DNA of 64,000 nt from Amphiplicatus metriothermophilus (GCF_900199215.1 NZ_FZQA01000002.1:509501-573500); one strand, 5' to 3'; positions 55,147 to 64,000 are shown, numbered from the stretch's first letter. Numbers and translations are program-made. Notes: a model not told the origin generated them from the sequence alone.

Positions 55147-56612
55147 TCACCCGCCAGACGCCGCTCTAGGAAGCTCGCTCATGAGCAGCGCCGTTTCGTG
55201 TAAAGACAAAATGTCGATGAACGACCACTCCTCGCTCCACGGCAGCCGCGACATCTGCAAAGCCGGTCCCTCGGGCATAACCGCGAACATGTCGGAGAAG
55301 TTCGAACCGATGCCGGTTTCGGAATCGAACAGACCAGGCTCGACCGAAAAGCACATGCCCGGATCGAGGATCGTTTCATCGCCGAGCGCGAGCCAGGGCG
55401 GCTGGTGGCCTTCCGTACCCTCGCCGTGCGCCGGCCGGTGATAAATGTATTCTGCACGCCCTGCTCAACCTGGAACCTGTGAATGGCGCAAGCGACGTCC
55501 TGGCAAGGCGTTCCGGCGCACGATAGATCCTTCTGCATAAGACAGGCGTCGCGATTGACGGTCCATATCTTTTTCATATGGTCCGTGTACGGTCTTATCA
55601 TGCATGGGCGGTAAAGCTCGCCGCCACATCCGCCGATACGCACGACGCCGGCGATCTGCAGGGCCTGTCCGCGCTCGACCTTATTGTGGTGGAACTGATT
55701 AGGATGCGGATAGCTGGTCGCTTTTCCGGCGCGGCAGCCGACGCCGATGGTTATCCCGACCGCCATATGCGGCCCGCCGTCGCGCACGATGTCCGCCATG
55801 ACGAGGTCGGTTCCGTATTTCTCCGCTGCCGAAGCGATGTCGTAATCGATAAGGTCCGTGCCATGCGTCAGAAGAAGATCGCGCGCGAAGGCGTGAATCC
55901 TGTCGAAATAGGCGTAGGCTCGCCGGGCGAGCGCAAGCTCCTCCGGCGTCTTGCGCATGCGCATGTTCATGCACGCCGCGCTCATATCGCTCATTGCCCG
56001 CCCGAGCGTCCTCACGATCTTTTTCTGCACGGACGGAACGAGCTCGGCGTCGGCGGCAAGCTTGCGCCGTGTATAGCCGCGCCGCTTCAACCCTTCCGCG
56101 GCCCATTCCCACAGATCGACCTTCGGGCCTTTGACCACTTCGCCAAGGTGGGGAAAACCGCTTTCGGCGTGATGCCAGTCGAAATACATCTCGCCGTCGG
56201 CGAACCACCATGACTCGATAAGGTCGCGATCGAGCGCGGGATAGAACCAGATCGGCCCTTCGCCCTCGCTCGGAATGAAGGCGTAGATCATCCGCTCGGT
56301 GGTGGTGTGCCACAGGCCAGTGAAATAAATGACGTTCCAACGGTCCGTCAGCAGCACGCCGGCGTAATCGGCCTTCAGTCGCTCCTGCAACAAGCGCGTG
56401 CGGCGCTTGCTCCAGTCGAGATCGAGTCGGTCATAGGCGGCAGGCTGAAGATCATCCTTGTCGGCGGGCAGGAAGAGCTTGCTCGATTCCGCGCCGAGCC
56501 CTTTGCCCGTGCGGGCGGCGTCCTGCGCCGCAGCCCGAAGGCCCGCGCCCCCGAAAAGCGCGCCGCTTGCGGCGGCCGCGCCGGCGGTCAGCAGTTGGCG
56601 TCGATCAACCAT
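55147..56612 (-). pseudogene. Frameshifted M24-family peptidase homologue, Tat-exported
   Basis: The ATG at 56612 starts a Tat signal (DRRQLLTAGAAAASGALFG) and an M24 N-domain, but the frame is lost near 55447. The remaining C-terminal core (YHRPAHGEGTEGHQPP, LDPGMCFSVEPGLFD) is in another frame down to a stop at 55147. A single missing base restores a full-length protein. The usual Asp metal ligands also look altered (ALQIAGVVRIGGCGGELYRP), so even the intact protein may be a non-metal relative. It shares the operator at 56635-56652 with a broken amidohydrolase and leads into the TonB receptor gene. Sequencing error cannot be excluded. Confidence 0.8.
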
Positions 56613-56634
56613 CGGCCTAGCCTTCTCGAGGTTC

Positions 56635-56652
56635 ATAAACGTATACGAAATA
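56635..56652. promoter_or_regulatory. GTATAC-type operator, M24/amidohydrolase divergent promoter
   Basis: ATAAACGTATACGAAATA keeps the CGTATACGA core of the 44040 palindrome and about 12 of 18 positions. TACGGTATGC directly beside it gives a second half-site. It supports 56612, not 56636, as the M24 start, since it would otherwise overlap the coding region. Confidence 0.55.
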
Positions 56653-56774
56653 CGGTATGCTAATTGTCAGGGCTGTCAACCGGCCGCCACAAAGAAAGGC
56701 TGGGAAAGCGACTGGCCGTTGCAAATGAGTGACGGCCATGGGCCGGCTGACGAAACCGAAAGGGAGTGAGTTTG

Positions 56775-58266
56775 ATGACAAAGAGCTTCAACGGGCGGCG
56801 GCGCGCCGCCGGCGCCCTCGCTTTGGCCTGTCTCGCCTTCGCAGGGATCACCGCCGCGCAGGAGCCCGCCGACATCGCGATCACAGACGTGACGGTCATC
56901 GACGGGACCAGCGCGCCGGCGCGCCAGCATATGACGGTCCTGGTCAAGGATGGCCGGATCGCCGCCATCGCTCCGGCCGGACGCGGCGGCGTGGATGCGG
57001 CGCGAGTCACTGACGGGCGGGAGAAATACCTTCTCCCTGGCTTCATCGATAGCAACGTCCATGCGACCGTCTGTGGCAACGCCAAGCGCTGCGAGACGGT
57101 CGTGAAGTATGGCGAACGCAACGAGGCGCTAGCAATCGAGTCGGCCCAACGCCATCTGAAATACGGCGTCACGACCATCCGCAACAGCTAAGGCGTGCTG
57201 TCGGCGCTCGTCGGTGTGCGAACGCATCGAGCGCGGCGATGCGATTGACGCGCAGATGTTCGTGGCCGACAACATCATCGGCTGGGGCGAGCCGTTTTCG
57301 ACCACCTTCTCGCTCATGGCTGAAGAAGAGCTCACGCCTTTTCAAGAGCAGTGGAACGATCTGGTCGCGCAAGGCGTGGGCGAAGAGCTCGCCGATATGG
57401 GCACCGAGGCGTTGCGCGCCGCGATGGGCGCCTATCTCGACAATGGGCCTGACTTTATAAAGTACGGCGGCTCTGCGCATTTTCGCCAGCCCGTACTGAT
57501 CGGCTTCTCTCCGGGCGCCCAGTGCGTGATCGTGGAGGAAGCCCATAAGCGCGGGAAAAAGTCGAAACCCACGCCACCAGCCAGGACCCTCTGCGGCTCG
57601 CCGTCGATGCCGGGATCGACTTCATTCAGCACCCGGAGATCCTGAGCGCTGACTATCCGGACGATCTTATCGCGCTGATCGTCGAGAGCGACGTGCTCTG
57701 CGGGATTCTCTCAAATATGCTCACGGGGCGGATCTGGCGGCGGCATCGCGATGCGCGCCGCGAAGCGCTTTGCAAATATGAAGGCGGATCGCCGCCTGCA
57801 ATGATCGCCGAGCGCCGCCGGGGCGCCGAAGAACTGGACGAAGACCTCGAATTGCAGCGACGCAACGTCACGCCTCATCAAGGCCGGCTGCACGGTCTCC
57901 ATCGCCACCGATTATTACCAAGGCGACGCCCCTGAGTTGCGCCGCGCGCCCAAGCCCTTGGAGCAGGAAGCCGGACTCGGTTCGCTGCTCGCCATCGAAG
58001 GGCTTGTCGAACTCGGCATGATGCCGATGCAGGCCGTCGTCGCAGCCATCCGCAACGGCGTTCTCGCGGTCGGGATGCTCGACGAGATGGGTACGATCGA
58101 GGAAGGAAAGACCGCGGACCTAATGCTGCTCGGCGCCGATCCCCTGCGCGACATCGCCAATGTCCGGAAGATCAAGCATGTAATCGCCCGCGGACGCCTC
58201 ATCCACCGCGACAGTTTGCCGGAAAAGCCGATCTTCCACCTGCCGGCGGCCGAAAAAGGATTTTAG
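56775..58266 (+). pseudogene. Decayed amidohydrolase gene
   Basis: The ATG at 56775 (AGGGAG upstream) starts a signal peptide and an amidohydrolase N-part (ITDVTVIDGTSAPA, KYLLPGFIDSNVHATV). At 57189 a TAA replaces what is probably a Tyr codon. A frameshift follows near 57212, another at the A5 run about 57556, and a third near 57870. The remaining pieces still read as an amidohydrolase: IDAQMFVADNIIGWGEPFS, AGIDFIQHPEIL, AGCTVSIATDYYQGDAPE, TIEEGKTADLMLLGADPLRDI. At least four lesions mean it cannot make the enzyme. It sits beside the frameshifted M24 gene and shares its operator region. Confidence 0.85.
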
Positions 58267-58302
58267 AGCGCCGCGGGCAAGATACTCAAATAACGCCGGC
58301 TT

Positions 58303-59676
58303 TTATAAAAACGCAAACACAAGCAGCGCAGCGATCGCGATGGGCGCGACGTAACGTATGAACAGTCGCCAGAGACGGAAGACGACGCCGTCGGGAAGCT
58401 CCAGCTCTTCGAGCGCCATGCGACGCGTCATCACCCAACCCGCGAAGATCGCGGTGGAAAAAGCGCCGATCGGCAACAATATATTCGAGGCGATGAAATC
58501 GGTCGCGTCGTAAATGGTCATGACCTCGAACAAAGCGATAAACCCGAGGGGATGGAAGTCATTCAGCAGGTTGAAGGACAGCACGGACCCGGAGCCGACC
58601 GCGAAAATGAGCGCGCCGAAGACAATCGCCGCGCGCCGGCGCGATACGCCCCGACGTTCTTCGGCCCAAGACAGCAACGGCTCGAAATTAGCCACTGTCG
58701 AGGTGAGCGCTGCCGCCGTCAGCAGAAGAAAGAACAACGCCGCAAAGACGCCCCCGAAGGGCATCGCGCCGAAGGCGAGCGGCAAGGTTTGAAAGACCAG
58801 ACCCGTGCCTTCCGTCGGCTCCAGGCCGTTCGCGAAGACGACAGGAAAGATCGCGAGCCCCGCCACGAGCGCCACGAGCGTGTCGGCGGATACGATGATG
58901 ATCGAGGACGTCGAGGGCTTGATCGTAGGCGGCAGATAAGCGCCATATGTCATCATTCCGCCCATCGCAACGCCTACGGAGAAAAACGCTTGGCCGATGG
59001 CCGCCAGAAAGGTCATCGCGGTCACATCTTCAAACTTCGGCGCGAATAAAAATGCCGCCGCCTGTCCGAACCCCTCTGTCGTCGCGCCGTAGATCGCCAG
59101 AAGGATCAGAATTACGAACAGCATTGGCATGAGCACCAGCGTCGCGCGCTCGATACCGCGCGTGACGCCCCGACTGGTGATAAAGGCCGTCAAGGCGAGC
59201 ACCACGCCTTGCCAGAATGCGAGCCGCCACGGACTCGCGAGAAGTTCGTCGAACATTGCGCGCGACTGCGCGGTGGAAAGTCCTTGGAAGCCGCCGAGAA
59301 TCGCGCGAACAAGATAGTCCATCGCCCAGCCGGCGACGACTGCGTAAAAGGTCAGGATCGTGAATGTGGCGATGAGCGCGATCAATCCGACGACGCCCCA
59401 TGCTGCACTTGCGCCGGCCTCTGTCGCAACCTTGCGCATGCTTACGATCGGACTCATGCGTCCGCGCCGGCCGATCATCAGCTCGGCGGCGACCAGCGGC
59501 GCCCCGATGGCGAAGATGACCGTAAGATAGATGAGAACGAAGGCCCCGCCCCCGTTCTCGCCCGCAACATAGGGAAAGCGCCAGATATTGCCGAGGCCGA
59601 CCGCGAAGCCGATTGCAGACAACAGGAAGGTCGTACGCGACGACCATGTTTCATGCGTAGACTGATGTTCGGACAA
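58303..59676 (-). CDS. NSS-family sodium-dependent amino-acid transporter
   Basis: 457 aa, TTG start with GGAAGGG upstream. Around 11-12 hydrophobic helices are visible, with the family start WSSRTTFLLSAIGFAVGLGNIWRFPYVAGENGGGAFVLIY (TM1 sodium/substrate site) and ADTLVALVAGLAIFPVVFANG near TM7. NSS/SNF carriers import neutral amino acids with Na+. It lies downstream of the amidohydrolase on the same strand (48-bp gap) and near the DUF885 peptidase, so uptake of amino acids or small Hyp/Pro-type products is plausible. Substrate inferred. Confidence 0.93.
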   Translation of the reverse strand: MSEHQSTHETWSSRTTFLLSAIGFAVGLGNIWRFPYVAGENGGGAFVLIYLTVIFAIGAPLVAAELMIGRRGRMSPIVSMRKVATEAGASAAWGVVGLIALIATFTILTFYAVVAGWAMDYLVRAILGGFQGLSTAQSRAMFDELLASPWRLAFWQGVVLALTAFITSRGVTRGIERATLVLMPMLFVILILLAIYGATTEGFGQAAAFLFAPKFEDVTAMTFLAAIGQAFFSVGVAMGGMMTYGAYLPPTIKPSTSSIIIVSADTLVALVAGLAIFPVVFANGLEPTEGTGLVFQTLPLAFGAMPFGGVFAALFFLLLTAAALTSTVANFEPLLSWAEERRGVSRRRAAIVFGALIFAVGSGSVLSFNLLNDFHPLGFIALFEVMTIYDATDFIASNILLPIGAFSTAIFAGWVMTRRMALEELELPDGVVFRLWRLFIRYVAPIAIAALLVFAFL

Positions 59677-59724
59677 GGAACGGCCCTTCCAATGCCAATG
59701 ACGATAAATTAACAGCCGCAGCGG

Positions 59725-61410
59725 TCAGCGGCGCGGCGACGTCTCGACGGGCATGGGCCCTGGCGGAACGCCGAGCTTCTCCTTCGCGGAGCGCACCATC
59801 TGACGCACGTCGCGCAACAGCACGCGTGCGTCATAAACGATCCCGTCCTTGATCGTATATGCGACGCCGCCTATGCGTTCGACCTCGCCGGTATCGTCAT
59901 TAAGCCTGATCGTCCCCGTGCCGAGCAGGACGTGAAGATTCTCGAGCGGGTTCTCCTTGACGATAACGAAGTCGGCTTTTTTTCCGACCTGCACGGAGCC
60001 GACATCATTGCCGATGCCGAGCTGCTCGGCGCCGGCGAGCGTCGCGGCGTGGATGACTTCCAGAGACGAGAACCCCGCCTCTCGCAGAAGCTCCATCTCC
60101 TGAACGTAGCCGAAACCATAGAGGTTGTAGATATAGCCTGAATCAGAGCCGACGGTGACGCGACCGCCGCGATTCTTGTATTCGTTCACAAACTGCATCC
60201 ACAGGCGGTAGTTCTCTTTCCAGTCGACCTCTTCTTCGAGCGTCCAGTAAAACCAGTACGATCCGTGTGCGTCGCGATTTGGCCGGTACCAGTCCCATAG
60301 CCCCGGCATGGTGTATTCATCGTGCCAGATCGCGCGACTCATACGCATGAAGTCGCGGCTCGTCAGATAAGCGGTAAAAGTGGGGGAAAGACCGAAATCG
60401 CGCTCGAGCAGAGTGGTCATCACTTCGTTCCACTTCTCGGAGCCAGGTCTCGCGGCCTGGCGCCATAGCCGGCCGGCCTCGGCGAAGCGATGCTGCTCGT
60501 CATGATAGATGTAATCATTCGGATAGCGCTGGATGCGCTTATCCTCGAACATCGCCTCTGGCAGGCCGTACCAGTGCTCCATGCCTTTAAGTCCACGCGC
60601 CGAGGTGTCGAGCACGTTCGCCTGGGTAACTGCAATCTGGGCATGATGCATAGTGGAGTTAAGGCCGATCCTGTTCGCTTCATCGAGCGCAGCCCAGAGA
60701 ATGTTCGCAGGCGCGCCGATGAACTTGACGCCTGATGCGCCGAGCCGTTTCATCAGGCGGATCTGCTCGCGGGCCTCGGCCTCCGTCGTGGCGGGCGGAA
60801 TCCCGAGCGAGCCGCTGTTGAACATCGGATAGACTTCCATGCGCGGGCCTGTGATCTCATTGCGGGCGCTGCGCCGGGCGGTTTCGATCATCCAGCGCGT
60901 ATCTTTTGCGCCGACCGTGCGTCCGCTGGTGACGCCGTGCGCAAGCCAGAGCTTCAAAATATACTCGGGCGGGACGCCCTGCCCCTCTTCCTCCGTATGC
61001 AAATGGAGATGCGTGTCGACGAAACCCGGCAGGACGTACATCCCGGAGACGTCAATCTCGCGGGCGCCGTTAGCCGGCGGGCGCTTTTCCGGATCGATCG
61101 CGAGTTTCGGCGCGCCGACGACCTTGATCTCGACGATGCGGTCCCCCTCGACGACGATGTCGACTGGACCCTGCGTCGGCGCGCCCGTTCCGTCAATCAG
61201 ATACCCCCCGCGCAGAATGAGCCGGTCGAACGGCCCCTCGCCTTCGGCGCGCGCTGCGACCGGCCGCGGCGCGGCGTCGGCCCGCGGCGCGAGGCCGGCG
61301 AGCGCGACCGCGACGCACGCCGCTGCGGCGAACGCTTTCACGCCGCCGAACAGGCGCGCCGTTCCGATTTTGGCGCGCTTGCACGCGCGCACGCTCTTTG
61401 TCGTCGCCAT
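59725..61410 (-). CDS. Secreted amidohydrolase (imidazolonepropionase/Xaa-Pro dipeptidase-like)
   Basis: 561 aa; GAGGG before the ATG. A signal peptide with an Ala-rich core ends near PRADA. It shows the amidohydrolase metal pattern: VDTHLHLH (His-x-His), GVKFIG (bridging Lys), STMHHAQ and MEHWYG (His), and VGSDSGYIYN (Asp). Substrate-specific residues cannot be assigned; peptidase-type members hydrolyse Xaa-Pro, Xaa-Arg or acyl-amino acid bonds. It is divergent from the DUF885 peptidase gene across a GTATAC site and precedes the NSS transporter gene. Confidence 0.87.
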   Translation of the reverse strand: MATTKSVRACKRAKIGTARLFGGVKAFAAAACVAVALAGLAPRADAAPRPVAARAEGEGPFDRLILRGGYLIDGTGAPTQGPVDIVVEGDRIVEIKVVGAPKLAIDPEKRPPANGAREIDVSGMYVLPGFVDTHLHLHTEEEGQGVPPEYILKLWLAHGVTSGRTVGAKDTRWMIETARRSARNEITGPRMEVYPMFNSGSLGIPPATTEAEAREQIRLMKRLGASGVKFIGAPANILWAALDEANRIGLNSTMHHAQIAVTQANVLDTSARGLKGMEHWYGLPEAMFEDKRIQRYPNDYIYHDEQHRFAEAGRLWRQAARPGSEKWNEVMTTLLERDFGLSPTFTAYLTSRDFMRMSRAIWHDEYTMPGLWDWYRPNRDAHGSYWFYWTLEEEVDWKENYRLWMQFVNEYKNRGGRVTVGSDSGYIYNLYGFGYVQEMELLREAGFSSLEVIHAATLAGAEQLGIGNDVGSVQVGKKADFVIVKENPLENLHVLLGTGTIRLNDDTGEVERIGGVAYTIKDGIVYDARVLLRDVRQMVRSAKEKLGVPPGPMPVETSPRR

Positions 61411-61474
61411 CGGATCAACCCTCCCGAACTCTCTTTCGAACGCTTACCGCGCTGGACAAGATCATTCTAGATCG

Positions 61475-61492
61475 AATACAGTATACTATGTC
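61475..61492. promoter_or_regulatory. GTATAC-type operator, amidohydrolase/DUF885 divergent promoter
   Basis: AATACAGTATACTATGTC has a GTATAC core with ATACA/TaTGT flanks and partly matches the 44040-44057 palindrome. It lies between the divergent amidohydrolase (minus) and DUF885 (plus) genes. It is the weakest of the four sites. Confidence 0.5.
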
Positions 61493-61565
61493 AACCAATC
61501 CTGACGGCACCGGAAGGAAGCGGGCCGTTCGCCGCTGACAAAAACCGCAAGGGAAGAGGGGCTTC

Positions 61566-63395
61566 ATGACACGCCGACTTTCGCCGAGAACCGCCTTTCT
61601 GTCTCTGACCCTCGCCGGTCTGTGCGCCGCCGCGCCCGCCGCGAAGGCGCAAGCGCCGGATGCAGCCGCGCTTCAGGGGTGGGCCGAGGATCCGCCCGTG
61701 CTATCCGCTCTCGTCGCCTTCGCCCAAACTGAAAGCGATCTGCGCGCGTCGGTGGTTCGCTATGTCGAAGACAAGGCGGCGATCGGGCGGCGCTATCCCG
61801 TGCTTTACTCGTCGGCGCGCGCCGCGCGTCTGCGGGCGTTTCACGAAGGCTGGCGGGCGCGCCTCATCGAGGTTGATTTCAATTCGCTCAACCAGGAAGG
61901 CCGGATCGACTACATCCTGCTGCGTAACAGGATCGACTACGATCTCGCCATGCTCGATCTCGCCGAACAGCGCGCAAAGGAGATCGCGCCGCTCGTGCCG
62001 TTCGCCGATTCGATCCGCCGGCTTGAAGAGACGCGCCTCGACCGCCGGCGCGCCGATCCGCGCGAGTCAGCGAGCCTTCTTAACGATCTCGTCAGACAGG
62101 TCGAAGCGCTGACCGCCGCCCTCGTGCAGGAAGCAGCGCGCCGCAACGGCCTCGTCGTCCGGCGCGGGATCACGCCCGCCATCGCCCTGCGCGCGGCGGA
62201 GCATGTCGAGCATTTGCGCGAAACGCTCAAGAACTGGAACACGTTTTACGACGGCTACGACCCGGAATTCAGCTGGTGGGTGCGCAAGCCTTACGCCGCG
62301 CTCGATGCGGCTTTTTCCGCCTACGCTGCAGCGATCAAGGCGCACATGGTCGGCATAAAAGAGGGCAAAACGCCGCCTATCGTCGGCGACCCGGTTCTCG
62401 CCGAAGGACTCCAGGCGGACCTCGCCGTCGAAATGATTCCGTACACGCCTAAAGAACTCATCGCCATCGGCGAGAAGGAATTCGCATGGATTGAAACAGA
62501 AATGAAAAAGGTCGCCCGCGACATGGGATTCGGCGACGACTGGCAGGCCGCGCTTGAGCATGTCAAGAATCTCGCCCCGCCGCCAGGAGAGATTCCATGG
62601 ACGCTCTACGACATCGCAGACTATTCAGAAACCTTCATCGAAAATCTCGACGTCATCAATATGCCGCCGCTCGCGCGCGAGGTCTGGCGCTTCGCCATGC
62701 AGACGCCGGAGCGTCAGCTCTACAATCCCTTCTTCAGCGGCGGCGAGGTTACGCGCCTGTCCTACCCAACGGACGGCATGGAGCATGACCAGAAGATGAT
62801 GAGCATGAGGGGCAATACGCCGCACTTCAACTTCCCGACCGTGCAGCACGAGCTCGTTCCTGGTCATCATCTTCAGAGCTTCATGAACCGACGCTTCAAT
62901 AGCCATCGCGCGGCGCTTAACTGGACGCCGTTCTGGACCGAGGGGTGGGCGCTATATTGGGAGCTCATTCTGTGGGACCGCGGATTTGCGCGCAACGATC
63001 CCGACAAAATCGGGATGCTGTTCTGGCGTATGCACCGAGCTGCGCGCATTATCTTTTCGCTGAATTACCAGCTCGGAAACTGGTCTCCCGAGCAGTGCGT
63101 CAATTTCCTCGTCGAGCGCGTTGGTCATGAGCGCGCCAATGCCGAGGCCGAGGTGCGTCGCACCGCCCGCGACGCGCCGCTTTATCAGATCGCCTATATG
63201 ACTGGCGCGCTTCAGATCCGGGCCCTGCGCCGGGAACTCGTCGAATCCGGCCTGATGAGCGAAGAAGAGTTTCACAACGCCATCCTGATCGGCGGACCCA
63301 TGCCCATAGAGCTCGTCCGCGCACGTCTGACCGGAAAAAAACTGACCCGGGATTATCAGAGCCAGTGGCGCTTTTACAACGAAGCGGGCCGTTGA
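61566..63395 (+). CDS. DUF885 family zinc metallopeptidase, secreted
   Basis: 609 aa; GGGAAGAGGGG before the ATG. A signal peptide ends near AKAQAP. It matches DUF885 with the zinc site HELVPGHHLQ (His428, Glu429, His433) and the WTEGWALYWE segment that supplies the third ligand. Family members act as secreted or periplasmic carboxypeptidase-like peptidases, often beside TonB receptors. Here it is divergent from the amidohydrolase gene over a GTATAC operator and probably trims peptides for the hydroxyproline locus. The length is typical. Confidence 0.9.
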   Translation: MTRRLSPRTAFLSLTLAGLCAAAPAAKAQAPDAAALQGWAEDPPVLSALVAFAQTESDLRASVVRYVEDKAAIGRRYPVLYSSARAARLRAFHEGWRARLIEVDFNSLNQEGRIDYILLRNRIDYDLAMLDLAEQRAKEIAPLVPFADSIRRLEETRLDRRRADPRESASLLNDLVRQVEALTAALVQEAARRNGLVVRRGITPAIALRAAEHVEHLRETLKNWNTFYDGYDPEFSWWVRKPYAALDAAFSAYAAAIKAHMVGIKEGKTPPIVGDPVLAEGLQADLAVEMIPYTPKELIAIGEKEFAWIETEMKKVARDMGFGDDWQAALEHVKNLAPPPGEIPWTLYDIADYSETFIENLDVINMPPLAREVWRFAMQTPERQLYNPFFSGGEVTRLSYPTDGMEHDQKMMSMRGNTPHFNFPTVQHELVPGHHLQSFMNRRFNSHRAALNWTPFWTEGWALYWELILWDRGFARNDPDKIGMLFWRMHRAARIIFSLNYQLGNWSPEQCVNFLVERVGHERANAEAEVRRTARDAPLYQIAYMTGALQIRALRRELVESGLMSEEEFHNAILIGGPMPIELVRARLTGKKLTRDYQSQWRFYNEAGR

Positions 63396-63457
63396 CACGT
63401 TTTCTCCGCCGCCTTGCGCGCCTGCGGATAAATGTCCGTAGGCGTTATTTAAAAGGG

Positions 63458-63509
63458 GCGCGCCCTTTCGGGGGCGTCCGGGGGAGACGAGACGGTCGAA
63501 AGGGCGCGC
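63458..63509. terminator. Bidirectional terminator hairpin
   Basis: GCGCGCCCTTTCG (63458-63470) and CGAAAGGGCGCGC (63497-63509) form a perfect 13-bp stem with a 26-nt loop. It lies between the convergent DUF885 gene and the outer-membrane protein gene. On the minus strand it runs into CCCCTTTTAAAT, a usable U-tract. Confidence 0.6.
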
Positions 63510-63544
63510 TTGCTTCCGCCCGGGGCCAGGCGGAAACTCTCATG

Positions 63545-64000
63545 TCAGAACGACAAACTGAACACCGCTCCGAAGCGATGACTCATGGCCGAATCCTCGA
63601 ACTCTCCGTCATAGTTGAAAGACAGGACGTAACTGTCGCCGGTCGCGCCGAGCGCCAGCCCGAACAGAACAGCATCGCCATACCCTTTGAGGTCGGCGAT
63701 CTCGAAAATTTCGTCGACGGCGACGAACCGCGCCTCAGCGTGGTAAAGTGTCTGCGACAAGATCGTGCGATAACCGGCGTAGGCGTGCTGGAAGAATCGA
63801 GTCTGCGACCTCCGCCCGCCCGGCGTGAAGCCGCCGTCGAGGACGCGCCGCGGCGCGAGGGCTTTCGGCGCGCGGCCGAACTGCGCCATCGCCGTCGCCG
63901 CGGCGCGGCCGGTGTCAGCCCCGCCGATTTCGAGCGCAAAGGGCGTGTCCGCGCCTGTTCCCGTCTCCACATGCCCATCGCGGCTCATGCGGAAGTAATC
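63545..64000 (-). CDS. Outer-membrane beta-barrel protein, C-terminal part
   Basis: The frame is open to the right edge of the window, so the N-terminus is missing. About 151 residues show alternating amphipathic strands (HAYAGYRTILSQTLYHAEARFVAV, YGDAVLFGLALGATGDSYVLSFNYDG) and end in HRFGAVFSLSF, a C-terminal Phe barrel signature of autotransporter- or OmpA-like barrels. Autotransporter translocation domain is the best guess. No passenger can be seen. Confidence 0.75.
   Translation of the reverse strand, partial: DYFRMSRDGHVETGTGADTPFALEIGGADTGRAAATAMAQFGRAPKALAPRRVLDGGFTPGGRRSQTRFFQHAYAGYRTILSQTLYHAEARFVAVDEIFEIADLKGYGDAVLFGLALGATGDSYVLSFNYDGEFEDSAMSHRFGAVFSLSF

Overview
The window reads as a chromosomal segment of a GC-rich alphaproteobacterium with many TonB-dependent receptors and glycoside hydrolases, a Caulobacterales/Parvularculales/Sphingomonadales-like lifestyle of scavenging plant and algal polymers. 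Supporting signs are a PAS_5-type protein, an ELM1/DUF1022 protein, TonB receptors paired with LacI-type regulators, many GTG/TTG starts and SDR/ABC-F/RND families typical of the class. No taxon can be named from the sequence alone. Gene density is high and no gene-free stretch exceeds 300 bp (the longest are 22068-22357 and 24170-24435).

1-9.6 kb is a carbohydrate/phosphate block. It holds the 3' end of a GH13 alpha-glucosidase, a LacI regulator, a TonB receptor behind an 18/20-matched operator palindrome, a lipoprotein with a six-hairpin glycosidase look, an alkaline phosphatase lipoprotein with a Pho-box-like site, and a GH10 xylanase lipoprotein. A GH3 beta-xylosidase at 17.0 kb has the same LacI-type operator (TGnTAnCGnTAACA) as the xylanase, which suggests a xylan regulon.

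9.6-41.4 kb is mostly housekeeping: mmsA, a PAS_5 protein, a Ca/Na antiporter, a pteridine-reductase-like SDR with folB, uvrC, a CaiB-type CoA transferase/racemase, an aspartate aminotransferase, dps, an ELM1 protein, tRNA-Thr(UGU), cytochrome c, YjbQ, a class II aldolase, nadK, a degenerate EAL protein, a sterol-desaturase-like hydroxylase, ndk, an ABC-F ATPase, and a TetR regulator divergent from a complete RND efflux operon (adaptor, permease, outer-membrane factor). A possible small RNA lies on the minus strand next to dps.

41.3-63.4 kb is the most interesting part. It encodes a complete route from trans-4-hydroxy-L-proline to 2-oxoglutarate: 4-hydroxyproline epimerase, FAD-dependent D-hydroxyproline dehydrogenase, a DapA-family deaminase and 2-oxoglutarate-semialdehyde dehydrogenase. 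It also has a second, Ser/Thr-type proline-racemase-family enzyme, a GntR/FCD regulator, M24 peptidases, a large TonB receptor, an NSS amino-acid transporter, an amidohydrolase, a DUF885 zinc peptidase and a GH127 beta-L-arabinofuranosidase. Four divergent intergenic regions across this block carry related GTATAC-centred palindromes, one a perfect 18-mer between GH127 and the semialdehyde dehydrogenase. I infer a co-regulated locus for using arabinosylated hydroxyproline-rich plant glycoproteins (extensins/AGPs): GH127 removes arabinose, peptidases release Hyp peptides, TonB/NSS proteins import them, and the Hyp pathway burns them. Two genes in the middle (an M24 homologue and an amidohydrolase) are broken by frameshifts or a stop, so part of the locus is decaying or mis-sequenced there. 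The window ends inside an outer-membrane beta-barrel gene.

A dispersed palindromic repeat (REP-like) occurs at 26624-26667 and, inverted, at 46519-46565.
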